Positions 55,954 through 64,000 of a DNA stretch of 64,000 nucleotides are shown one piece after another. Every line of letters begins with the position of its first letter. Position 1 is the first letter of the stretch. Made by a program: the position numbers and the translations under genes. The notes beneath the pieces were generated by a model. It saw only the letters and a list, made by a program, of their open reading frames with translations. It ran no database searches and was not told the origin of the DNA. This DNA is from Aureivirga sp. CE67 (GTDB taxonomy: Bacteria > Bacteroidota > Bacteroidia > Flavobacteriales > Flavobacteriaceae): the NCBI RefSeq assembly GCF_015767245.1, contig NZ_JADOTV010000010.1:86419-150418 (forward strand). The letters are read 5' to 3'.

Positions 55954-58410
55954 TTAAAACCCTCCTTCATCTCCACCGCCATCATAAGATCCTCTAGAAC
56001 CTCTTTGTTGTTTTTTCTTTTGATTGAATCTATAAGTAAAACTCAAAAGAATTTGTCTTTCTCTCCATTGAAATTCATTTTCTGAAATTGTTGTTGGAGT
56101 AGTAGTAGTTGATTTTCTTTTTCTTGAATTAAACAAATCACTTACATTTAAAGTGATAGTTCCTTTGTCCTTTAAAACATCTTTACTAAAAGCTAAGCTA
56201 GCACTGAAAATTCCTTTTCGCTCTGTCTGACCGTTTTCGGATGGTCCTCTATAAAATAATCTAGTTTGCCAATCTATTTCTTTAAATAAAGTAATTTTTG
56301 AACTTAATCTTGCAGTCCAGCTGAAATTTGAAGCATCAAAACTGATATCTTCATAAGCTCCTTTAGTTTCAAATTTAAAAAAGTTGAAATCAGAAGAAAT
56401 TCGCCACCATTTAAAAATAGAATAGTTTGAAGTAAACTCAAACCCATATTGATTTCTTGAAGATAAATTCACGGGACTTCTTTGAATAATTGGAATTCCA
56501 TCTTCTGTTTCTCCTATTTCTGTTGAAATAAATTGTATTACATCTGTAGATCTTCTAAAATAAACGGAAGAATTTAAAGTGAATTTCTTCCATTTTTTCA
56601 AAATACCAGTTTCAAAAGAGTTTGTAAAAACAGGATCTAAATCGATATTTCCGACAAAAATATTTGTTTCACTAGAACGTGATGGGAAAGGATTTAAAAA
56701 CCAAGAACGAGGTCTTGATAATCTTCTGTTATATCCTAAAGATAAACTCAAGCTTTCTGAAAATTCATATCCTAAATTTACAGAAGGAAAAAAGCTTGTG
56801 TAATTTTTTGTTGCATTATTATCTGAACCGGAAAAATCGTCTGCAAATTTAATTTTTATATCTGTAATCTCAGAACGAAGACCTAATAAATAAGAGAATT
56901 TTCCAAATTCACTTCCAAATTGTGAGTAGAAGGAATGAATATTTTCTGTGTAATCTAAAACATTAGAAGTAATTAAATCTTTTTCAAATTCACCATTCGC
57001 ATTTCTTAAAAATAATGAATAATCCGTGATTTCGTTTTCAAGATCACTTTTATATCCAGCTTCAAACTGAGAAACTTCACCAAGCGGAAGAACATAATCA
57101 GCTTGAATTAAATAACTTTTTTCGTTTTGATTATTTATTGTTTTTTCATCTTCATTTGACAAATCTAAATTTTCAGAATCAAAAATATTTTGCTGTAAAA
57201 TCTCTGCAGTATTATCTTCAATTGTTTTGTCAAACTGAAAATCTACTGTTAATTTATGTCCTTCTTTTTTGAAATTTCTAGAAAAATTATAATTAAACTC
57301 AAAAGTTTCCCCATCTGAGGTTTCATCTTCTGTTCTCACATATTGTTTGTCAAGAGATGTGTCAGCATTTAATATTTTTCCATTATTTTTTATAAACGTA
57401 TTTCCATCAGAATTTCGATAAAAAATACTTCCAGTCATCGAAGTTTTGTCATTTATAAAATATTCAGTACCTAAGCTAATATTTGCAAAATTTCTTTTTC
57501 GATCATAATCTTTCTTTTCGGATAAAAAACTATTGATCTCATTATTCATGATGTTCTTTTGAAAAACGGAAGAATTACCTGGAGCATTTCTATAAGTATA
57601 ACCAAGATTTGTGAAGAAATTAAATTTCTCAGTTCTATAATTTAGATTTGCATTTCCTCCAAAATAATCTGGATGTCCAGCATTTGCTGTAATAGATCCA
57701 TTAAATCCTTGAACTTTTCCTCTTTTTAAAATTATATTTAAAATTCCTGCGGTTCCTTCAGCGTCATATCTTGCAGATGGACTTGTAATTACCTCAACTC
57801 TTTCTATTGCATCAGCTGGAAATTGTTGTAAAGCTTCTGTACTCGAAAGACCAACCAAACCTGATGGTCTTCCATTGATTAAAATTCGAACATTATCGCT
57901 TCCTCTAAGATTTACAGTACCATCGACATCAACAGAAACAGATGGGATGTTATCTAAAACATCTGAAGCAGTTCCACCCTTAACCGTTAAATCTTTTCCT
58001 ACATTGTAGATTTTTTTATCCAATTTAACTTCAACAGTCGTTTTTTCTGCTCTAATTTCAATTTCATCCAAAGTTTCACCGTCTTCTCTTAAAGTTATAG
58101 TTCCTAAATTCAAATTAGAAGTAATATTTTTTAACCCAAGAGATTTTGTTTTAAAAGAAATAAATTCAACTGTAATAGTATAATTTCCTTGAGGTACATT
58201 AATTATGAAGTTTCCATTCTCATCGGTAACTCCTCCAGTTACATTTCCTCTATTTTTAGGGGTAAAAACGATTGTAGCGTATTCTAAAGGGGCTTTTGTT
58301 TCTTCATCAATTACTTTTCCTGAAATCTCAAAAATAGGTTTTCTACCATTTTGAGAATGTACAAAAGTAAAAGTCAATAGTGTAAGAACAAATAGTAGTT
58401 TTGTTTTCAT
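55954..58410 (-). CDS. TonB-dependent outer-membrane receptor (outer membrane beta-barrel family)
   Basis: An 818-residue receptor. A signal peptide (1-19, ending VHSQ) is followed by a carboxypeptidase-regulatory-like domain (28-110, GKVIDEETKAPLEYATIVF), a plug domain (130-230, VKGGTASDVLDNIPSVSVDVDG) and a beta-barrel. It ends in a glycine/arginine-rich tail (RGSRGSYDGGGDEGGF) after the usual terminal strand. The barrel type is that of the 'outer membrane beta-barrel family' receptors without a SusD partner. The cargo is unknown, and no SusD or glycosidase gene is near, so it is not a polysaccharide-utilization locus. Confidence 0.94.
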   Translation of the reverse strand: MKTKLLFVLTLLTFTFVHSQNGRKPIFEISGKVIDEETKAPLEYATIVFTPKNRGNVTGGVTDENGNFIINVPQGNYTITVEFISFKTKSLGLKNITSNLNLGTITLREDGETLDEIEIRAEKTTVEVKLDKKIYNVGKDLTVKGGTASDVLDNIPSVSVDVDGTVNLRGSDNVRILINGRPSGLVGLSSTEALQQFPADAIERVEVITSPSARYDAEGTAGILNIILKRGKVQGFNGSITANAGHPDYFGGNANLNYRTEKFNFFTNLGYTYRNAPGNSSVFQKNIMNNEINSFLSEKKDYDRKRNFANISLGTEYFINDKTSMTGSIFYRNSDGNTFIKNNGKILNADTSLDKQYVRTEDETSDGETFEFNYNFSRNFKKEGHKLTVDFQFDKTIEDNTAEILQQNIFDSENLDLSNEDEKTINNQNEKSYLIQADYVLPLGEVSQFEAGYKSDLENEITDYSLFLRNANGEFEKDLITSNVLDYTENIHSFYSQFGSEFGKFSYLLGLRSEITDIKIKFADDFSGSDNNATKNYTSFFPSVNLGYEFSESLSLSLGYNRRLSRPRSWFLNPFPSRSSETNIFVGNIDLDPVFTNSFETGILKKWKKFTLNSSVYFRRSTDVIQFISTEIGETEDGIPIIQRSPVNLSSRNQYGFEFTSNYSIFKWWRISSDFNFFKFETKGAYEDISFDASNFSWTARLSSKITLFKEIDWQTRLFYRGPSENGQTERKGIFSASLAFSKDVLKDKGTITLNVSDLFNSRKRKSTTTTPTTISENEFQWRERQILLSFTYRFNQKKKQQRGSRGSYDGGGDEGGF

Positions 58411-58943
58411 TTAGTAAGGTTGTTGTGTTTTGATTTAATGGGTGAAAGTAGATTTTCATTGTATATTTTGCTGTTAAAAATCCGTTAAATCAACTTTATT
58501 AAAAATCAATTTAAATACGAATTTATGAGTGATAGTGTAAGGAATGTCTCTAATTCTCTACTATATAAATAATAAAACAAAACTATAATCTTATTATTTA
58601 TACTAAATTTTGAAATAATTTATTTGAGTTTTTAAATAGATTTTTCTTAAAATTTGATTTTTTTCAATTTATTTACTTGAAAAAATAATTAAACTCTTTG
58701 CTTTTTAAAATTAAGAAAGTTGTATTTATAATTACAAATCTTAATATTTTAAACAAAAAACTTTTAAATGTTAAAAAATAAACAAAAATTTAATTATTTT
58801 GAAAAAATCATTTTTATTCTGTAAAAGTTATAAATAGAATTATTTTGGTTGTGAAATGAGGTAAACTATTACTAATATTGTCAGCTATCTTTAAATATTA
58901 TAATAATATTATAGTATATAATTAAAAACAATCAAACACACTT
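58411..58943. other. 533-base divergent intergenic region, no gene seen
   Basis: The longest gap in the window, between the TonB receptor (minus) and the BNR/T9SS gene (plus). It is extremely AT-rich with many homopolymer tracts. I find no reading frame, tRNA, hairpin with T-run, or perfect TANNTTTG box. A near-box TATCTTTA lies at 58886-58893 for the plus-strand gene. It may hold regulatory sites that a comparison of related genomes could show. Confidence 0.5.
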
Positions 58944-61523
58944 ATGAAAAAATTATTACTACCTGTTATGCTGATTGCATCTACGTTATCTTTCTCTCAG
59001 AGTATAGATGCCCCAGTACGTAGAGCTATCTCTGCAGAACAGAATGAATCTGATTTTAACTTCAATCAAAGAGTTGCAGAGTTGGATGCTTATTGGGAGA
59101 GCGTTCCTTCAGACTTTAAAGGAAGTGGAGTTAAAGTATATGAAAGATGGAAGGAGAATTGGAGATATAGAGTAAATCCTGATGGAACATTATTTTCGGC
59201 AGAACAAATTGCTGAAGCATGGAAAAATGTTCAGGATATGAAATCTTATCGAAGAAATGAAAATACAGGACAATGGATTCCTTTAGGACCTTTTTCTCAT
59301 AGTAATGTTAGTTCTTGGAGCCCAGGACAAGGACGTGTTAATATCACAGTAGTTGATCCAAATAACCCAAATACTTTATATGTAGGAACGCCAGATGGTG
59401 GAATGTGGAAATCTACAGATCATGGTGAAAATTGGGAAGCAATGACGGATTATTTACCTTCAATTGGTGTATCAGGGATTGCTGTTGATTATAATGATTC
59501 TGATACAATTTATATCTCAACAGGAGATGAGGATGCTTCTGATTCTTTATCGGATGGTGTTTACAAATCTACTGATGGAGGACAAACTTGGGATAAATTA
59601 GCAAGTCTTGGAGGATTTACACTTTCAGGAGAAATCTTAATCAATCCAGAAGATTCAAACATGTTATGGGTTTGTACAAACCAAGGGTTGTATAAAACTT
59701 CTGATGCAGGGCAATCTTGGGTTAGAGTTGTTTTAGGAAATGTAAAAGAAATTAGATTAAAACCTAATGATCCTAATACCGTTTATGTTGTTTTAAATAG
59801 TGCAAATTCATCTTCAGTATTAAAATCTACTAATGCAGGAGATTCTTTTGAAGAAGCACACTCTCAACTATTAGGTGGTAGAACTGCAATTGCTGTGACA
59901 CCAGCAAACGAGAATATTGTTTATGCTCTTTATTCTAATCAAAATGAAACTTTCAAAGGTTTATATAAATCAGAAGATAGTGGAGATACTTTTTCTTTAG
60001 TACATTCTCCTACAGATTCTGATATTTATGATGGTTCTCAACAAGCTTTTTATGATTTGGCAATTACAGTTTCTGATACAAATGAAAACGAAGTTTTTGT
60101 TGGAAATTTAAATATTTTTAAATCAATTAATGGAGGGCAATCATTTTTTAGAATGAATGCTTGGAACCAACCAACTCTTCCTAGTTATACCCATGCAGAT
60201 ATTCATGATTTAAAATTTTATAACGGAAAATTCTACGCTTCTACAGATGGAGGTATTTATATTTCTGAAAATGCAGGAACATCATTTGAAAATAAAACTT
60301 TCGGGTTAAATATCAGTCAGTTCTATAGAGTTGATGTTGCTCCTGAAACTTCTTCAAAAATAGCAGGAGGTCTTCAAGATAACGGAGGATTTGCATTCTC
60401 TAATAATAGTTGGAAAGTGTATCATGGAGCTGATGGAATGGATGCTGCTATTGATCCAACAGATTCAAATTATTATTTTGGATTTCTTCAGTTTGGTCAA
60501 TACCTGTCAGTTTATGATGTAGAAAATAATAATGGTGGAGGAATTGCCAATAGTCCAAATAATATTGCTGGAGATTGGATTACTCCATTAGAATTTGGGA
60601 ATGAAGGAACGCTATATGCTGGGTATAATAGACTTTATAAGTTAGAATTTAATGAAGCTCAATCTGAATATCAATTTGTACAAGTTTCAAAAGATCCAAA
60701 TGCAACATCAACTGGTTTTACAAAGAATTTAAGTATTATTAGAGTAAACCCTGAAGATGATAATAAATTATTAATTTCAGACGAATATAAATTATATAAA
60801 TCTAATCCGTCATCTTTAGACTCTAATGGTAGAATGTCATTTACTGCAATTACATCACCAGTAGGAGGACAATATTGGGGGAATTTCATTACTAATTTTG
60901 ATTACAATCAAGACAATCCAAATATTATTTATGTTACAACAAGAGATGCAGTTTATAAATCAATAAATGGAGGAGCTTCGTGGACAAATATTACATTTAA
61001 TTTACCTACAAATGGAGTTTCAAATGTAACAATTGCACATCAAAAAGATTCTAAAAACAATACAGTTTATTTAGCACAAAATAATGCTATTTACTATATG
61101 GATGATACTGCTGATGAGTGGATTTTATACAATCACAATTTACCACACACAGCTATTCGTGATTTAGAAATTAATTCAGTTGAAAATCATTTAGTAATTG
61201 CAACTTATGGACGTGGAATCTGGAGAGCTTCTGTAGTGGAGACTAGTTTAGATGTAGAAGATGTTACAGATGGAAATTCAAGTGATTTAGCTAAAATTTA
61301 TCCAAATCCAATTCAAACAAGTGCCAAAATTAGTATAGATATTAATGAGAAAGCTTCTTTAAAAGTTTATGATTTAACTGGAAAAGAAGTTTTAAATAGA
61401 AATTATTCTTCTATTACTTCAGTTACGAACTTAGATTTTTCTTCACTTTCAAGTGGGAATTATATTTTACGAATTGTTTCTGAGAAACATTTAGTTACAA
61501 AGAAAATTATAATTCGTAAATAA
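58944..61523 (+). CDS. T9SS type A protein with BNR/sortilin-like propeller
   Basis: An 859-residue secreted protein. A signal peptide (1-18, ending LSFSQ) is followed by a two-propeller body rich in BNR/Asp-box repeats. Examples are STDHGENWEAM, STDGGQTWDKL, TSDAGQSWVRV, SEDSGDTFSLV and SINGGASWTNI (S/T-x-D-x-G-x-T/S-W). The layout resembles VPS10/sortilin-type or xyloglucanase (GH74)-like propellers. The C-terminal ~80 residues, with LAKIYPNPIQTSAKISI, are the T9SS type A domain. The substrate or ligand is unknown. A terminator follows. Confidence 0.95.
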   Translation: MKKLLLPVMLIASTLSFSQSIDAPVRRAISAEQNESDFNFNQRVAELDAYWESVPSDFKGSGVKVYERWKENWRYRVNPDGTLFSAEQIAEAWKNVQDMKSYRRNENTGQWIPLGPFSHSNVSSWSPGQGRVNITVVDPNNPNTLYVGTPDGGMWKSTDHGENWEAMTDYLPSIGVSGIAVDYNDSDTIYISTGDEDASDSLSDGVYKSTDGGQTWDKLASLGGFTLSGEILINPEDSNMLWVCTNQGLYKTSDAGQSWVRVVLGNVKEIRLKPNDPNTVYVVLNSANSSSVLKSTNAGDSFEEAHSQLLGGRTAIAVTPANENIVYALYSNQNETFKGLYKSEDSGDTFSLVHSPTDSDIYDGSQQAFYDLAITVSDTNENEVFVGNLNIFKSINGGQSFFRMNAWNQPTLPSYTHADIHDLKFYNGKFYASTDGGIYISENAGTSFENKTFGLNISQFYRVDVAPETSSKIAGGLQDNGGFAFSNNSWKVYHGADGMDAAIDPTDSNYYFGFLQFGQYLSVYDVENNNGGGIANSPNNIAGDWITPLEFGNEGTLYAGYNRLYKLEFNEAQSEYQFVQVSKDPNATSTGFTKNLSIIRVNPEDDNKLLISDEYKLYKSNPSSLDSNGRMSFTAITSPVGGQYWGNFITNFDYNQDNPNIIYVTTRDAVYKSINGGASWTNITFNLPTNGVSNVTIAHQKDSKNNTVYLAQNNAIYYMDDTADEWILYNHNLPHTAIRDLEINSVENHLVIATYGRGIWRASVVETSLDVEDVTDGNSSDLAKIYPNPIQTSAKISIDINEKASLKVYDLTGKEVLNRNYSSITSVTNLDFSSLSSGNYILRIVSEKHLVTKKIIIRK

Positions 61524-61552
61524 TCTTTGATTATTTAGTTTACTTTTTAATG

Positions 61553-61583
61553 ACCTTCTCAATTTTGGGAAGGTCTTTTTTTG
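61553..61583 (+). terminator. Rho-independent terminator
   Basis: The stem GACCTTC/GAAGGTC has a ten-base loop and is followed by seven T. It closes the BNR/T9SS gene. Confidence 0.8.
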
Positions 61584-61629
61584 TTTAAAATTTCTTACAA
61601 AGATTTAATATAAGACTAATAAATATTGA

Positions 61630-61659
61630 TTGTAGCGCTTAAAATATAATGTAACTTTG
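61630..61659 (+). promoter_or_regulatory. Full promoter: TTG-N19-TAACTTTG
   Basis: TTG at 61630-61632 and TAACTTTG at 61652-61659 are 19 bases apart. The 8-mer TTGTAGCG occurs at 61630-61637 and again at 61657-61664, overlapping both elements. It drives the phosphatase-like gene starting at 61682. Confidence 0.6.
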
Positions 61660-61681
61660 TAGCGTATAATTCAAATTAACC

Positions 61682-62917
61682 ATGATTAAAAAATTAAGTA
61701 TTGCAATACTTTTATTCATAAGTTTTGCATTTTATAAAATAGAATATTCAGAAAAAAAGAAATCTTTAAAATTAGAAAGAGAGCCATATCTTCAAACGGT
61801 ATTTGCTGATAGTGCTACAATTTCTTGGAAAACAAACATTATTTCAAAAGTTTCTCTTAAATATGGAGAATCAAAATTAGAAATGAAATCTGTAGATGGA
61901 AAAGTTGTAGATAAACATGTAAATATTTTAAATGAGGTTGTTTTAAAAGGTTTGAAACCAAATACGAAATATTTCTATGAAATTTATAACAATGATTCTC
62001 TTATGGCAGGAGGAGATTCTTATTATTTTATTTCTTCTGTTAAAGCTAAATCGAAAGAGAAATTTTCTTTTTATGCAATGGGAGATATAGGGCAGCCAAA
62101 AGCGAAAGGAGGTTTTCCAGATATTACAGCAAATCAAATTAATAAATTAGAAACCCGTCCAGATTTTGGAATTGGTTTAGGAGATATTGTCTATCCGATT
62201 GGAGAAAGTAAGAAATACGATGCTTATTTTTATGAGCCAATGGCACCGATTTTAAGAAATATTCCTTTTTATCCAGCTTTAGGAAATCACGATTGGTACT
62301 CGGATCCTGACGAGAATTTTAAAAGAGAATGGAAACTTCCAAATAATGAACATTATTACACTTTTTCTTATGGAAATTCATTTTTTATTGCTTTAGATTC
62401 TAGAGAAGGTGGTTTTTATAAATTCAGAAAACAAAAAGCTTGGTTAGAAAAAACTTTAAAAGAAAATCAAGGAAAATATGATTGGATATTTGTGTATTTA
62501 CATCATAATGGGAAAACTTGTTCTTATAAAAAAGATTATAAGCACGTGATGAAGTTGTACGATGTTTTTGCAGAAAATAATATCGATTTTGTTTTAAATG
62601 GTCATGCACATACTTATGAAAGATTACGACCGTATGACAAAAATGGAAATATTCTAACAAAATATTCTGATGATGAAAAATATCCTGAAATCGAAAATGG
62701 TTTTATTTCAATAACAGCAGGAGCAGGAGGGAAATTGAAAACTCCATGGACTCCTGACCCAAGTAATCAGAAAAATTGTAAAGATGGAGATATTGTATCA
62801 AAATTTTATCATAAAGGACATTTTACAACTTTCGAAATAGTAGGAAAAAAATTAGTATTTAAAGGAATTGATTCAGAAACAGGAGAAGTATTTGATACTT
62901 TTACGATGGAAAAATAA
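61682..62917 (+). CDS. Purple acid phosphatase-like metallophosphoesterase
   Basis: A 411-residue protein with an N-terminal signal or anchor (4-20), a fibronectin-like PAP N-domain (32-118, REPYLQTVFADSATISWKT) and a metallophosphoesterase domain. The metal motifs appear in order: GDIG (134-137), GDIVYP (167-172), GNHD (201-204), HHNG and GHAHTYER. The Tyr that gives purple enzymes their colour fits GDIVYP. It probably releases phosphate from esters in the periplasm or outside. It is co-transcribed with rlmF, 20 bases downstream. Confidence 0.94.
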   Translation: MIKKLSIAILLFISFAFYKIEYSEKKKSLKLEREPYLQTVFADSATISWKTNIISKVSLKYGESKLEMKSVDGKVVDKHVNILNEVVLKGLKPNTKYFYEIYNNDSLMAGGDSYYFISSVKAKSKEKFSFYAMGDIGQPKAKGGFPDITANQINKLETRPDFGIGLGDIVYPIGESKKYDAYFYEPMAPILRNIPFYPALGNHDWYSDPDENFKREWKLPNNEHYYTFSYGNSFFIALDSREGGFYKFRKQKAWLEKTLKENQGKYDWIFVYLHHNGKTCSYKKDYKHVMKLYDVFAENNIDFVLNGHAHTYERLRPYDKNGNILTKYSDDEKYPEIENGFISITAGAGGKLKTPWTPDPSNQKNCKDGDIVSKFYHKGHFTTFEIVGKKLVFKGIDSETGEVFDTFTMEK

Positions 62918-62937
62918 TATTAGAACAAGAAAAAATA

Positions 62938-63822
62938 ATGACAAAACAAAAGAAAAATAAAGGATTACATCCGAACAATCTTCATAAAGATGGGTATGAT
63001 TTTGAGTTGTTGATGGAAAAAAATGAAGATATAAAATCTTTTGTAAAACCCAATAAATTTGGAAATCTTTCTATTGATTTTTCAGACTCGAAAGCTGTTT
63101 TTGAATTTAATAAAGCATTATTAAAAACCTATTATCAAATATCTTTTTATACAATTCCAAAAGAAAACCTTTGTCCACCAATTCCAGGAAGAGTAGATTA
63201 TATTCATCATTTGAAGGATTTACTTTCATCTTTAAAAAAGGAAGAAATTACTGGTTTAGACATTGGAACTGGAGCAAACTGTATATATCCAATTTTGGGA
63301 AGTTCTGTCTATAATTGGAAGTTCATTGCAACGGATATTTCCAAAAAATCACTTTATAATGCTGAGAAGATTGTAAAACGAAATACTAGTTTAAAAAAGA
63401 ATATCAAATTTAGATTACAGAAAGATAGTAATGCTATTTTTAATAATATTATTAAAAAAGAAGACTATTTTGATTTTACGATGTGTAATCCTCCTTTTCA
63501 TGATTCACAAGAAGCTGCATTGGCAGGAACGCAAAGAAAATGGAAGAATTTAAAAGAAGAGAAGAATAATTCTAATTTAAATTTTGGTGGAATTGATAAT
63601 GAACTTTGGTATGAAGGTGGAGAAAAGTCTTTCCTACATAAAATGATTAAAGAAAGTACTTTTTATAAAAAACAAGTTGGATGGTTTACAACTTTAGTTT
63701 CTAAAAAAGAAAATGTTAAAAGCATGAAAAAGTCTTTAGAGAAATTTGGAGCAAAAGAGTTTAAAATTATTGAGATGCAACAAGGGAATAAAATAACTAG
63801 AGTAGTTGCGTGGAGGTTTTAA
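62938..63822 (+). CDS. rlmF: 23S rRNA (adenine(1618)-N6)-methyltransferase RlmF
   Basis: Methylates A1618 of 23S rRNA using S-adenosylmethionine. The 294-residue protein opens with GLHPNNLHKDGYDFELL, the RlmF signature. The SAM-binding motif is GLDIGTGANCIYP (106-118) and the catalytic motif is CNPPFHDS (183-190). Length is normal for the family. It follows the phosphatase gene after 20 bases and is probably in its transcript. Confidence 0.96.
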   Translation: MTKQKKNKGLHPNNLHKDGYDFELLMEKNEDIKSFVKPNKFGNLSIDFSDSKAVFEFNKALLKTYYQISFYTIPKENLCPPIPGRVDYIHHLKDLLSSLKKEEITGLDIGTGANCIYPILGSSVYNWKFIATDISKKSLYNAEKIVKRNTSLKKNIKFRLQKDSNAIFNNIIKKEDYFDFTMCNPPFHDSQEAALAGTQRKWKNLKEEKNNSNLNFGGIDNELWYEGGEKSFLHKMIKESTFYKKQVGWFTTLVSKKENVKSMKKSLEKFGAKEFKIIEMQQGNKITRVVAWRF

Positions 63823-64000
63823 CTTTTCAGGATTAATTTATTTAAAAAAATAAAAAAGAGTCTATTTAATTTTTTATTAAACATTATCACGATTGATTTT
63901 GTAAGGGACTTCTGAGTGTAACTCTGAAATTATGTATTCCGACAGCAATTTTCATAATTTTCTCTCTTTTTTCAAAGTATTTTATTCGAATTTTCTCTTT

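Noticed and set aside
55954..61523. Possible polysaccharide-utilization locus (TonB receptor beside secreted proteins)
   Set aside because: No SusD partner, no glycoside hydrolase with a clear catalytic motif, and the receptor is not in an operon with them.
63887..63955. 22-residue reading frame on the minus strand near the right edge
   Set aside because: Too short, with no promoter box or family; it stays unsupported.

Overview
The window is about 64 kb of AT-rich DNA, roughly 30% G+C by eye. It looks like an ordinary chromosomal segment from the Bacteroidota, most likely family Flavobacteriaceae. The evidence is: four proteins with type IX secretion (T9SS) C-terminal sorting domains; a TonB-dependent receptor with an N-terminal carboxypeptidase-regulatory-like domain; many SxxC lipoproteins; promoter boxes of the flavobacterial TANNTTTG type; few Shine-Dalgarno sequences; and the neighbouring dnaB and 'asparagine synthetase B'-like genes. 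I found no tRNA, rRNA, CRISPR array, insertion sequence or prophage.

Layout. 0-5 kb: an edge fragment, rmuC, an AsmA/DUF748-like membrane protein, a SatD-like regulator overlapping a DUF3307 membrane protein, and two tiny membrane genes. 5-16 kb: a T9SS type B protein, a DUF2459-like protein with a long tail, lipoproteins, a Crp-like regulator with two NAD(P)-binding oxidoreductases, and several orphan genes. 16-22 kb: the asparagine-synthetase-B-like protein and dnaB, then a LytS/LytTR two-component system. 21-27.6 kb: two c-type cytochromes, a secreted basic nuclease overlapping a lipoprotein, and an ECF sigma/anti-sigma/periplasmic sensor operon. 27.6-35 kb: a conserved protein of unknown function, a metallo-hydrolase, a two-component Rieske oxygenase and a Na+-efflux-like ABC exporter. 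35-45 kb: an NtrC-type response regulator lacking a DNA-binding domain, an AraC regulator, a DUF885 peptidase, an exonuclease/GIY-YIG fusion, YggS, DUF1015, a T9SS-exported endonuclease I and Psd. 45-64 kb: surface and secreted proteins (propeller lipoprotein, Vps62/NPP1-like lipoprotein, HYR-repeat and BNR-propeller T9SS cargo, TonB receptor, purple-acid-phosphatase-like enzyme), plus an ABC-F ATPase and rlmF.

How the genes work together. Clear functional units are SatD-DUF3307, LytS-LytTR, sigma/anti-sigma/sensor, the Rieske oxygenase with its reductase, NatA-NatB, and the two cytochromes. The most interesting unexplained signals are these. Four TATCG half-sites lie in front of the satD-like gene, whose N-terminus resembles a nucleotidyl cyclase. 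An 11-bp direct repeat with exact 21-bp spacing lies in front of the LytS/LytTR operon. A GIY-YIG domain appears to have lost its catalytic residues. A secreted nuclease is paired with a lipoprotein. All family names come from reading the protein sequences by eye; no database search was possible.
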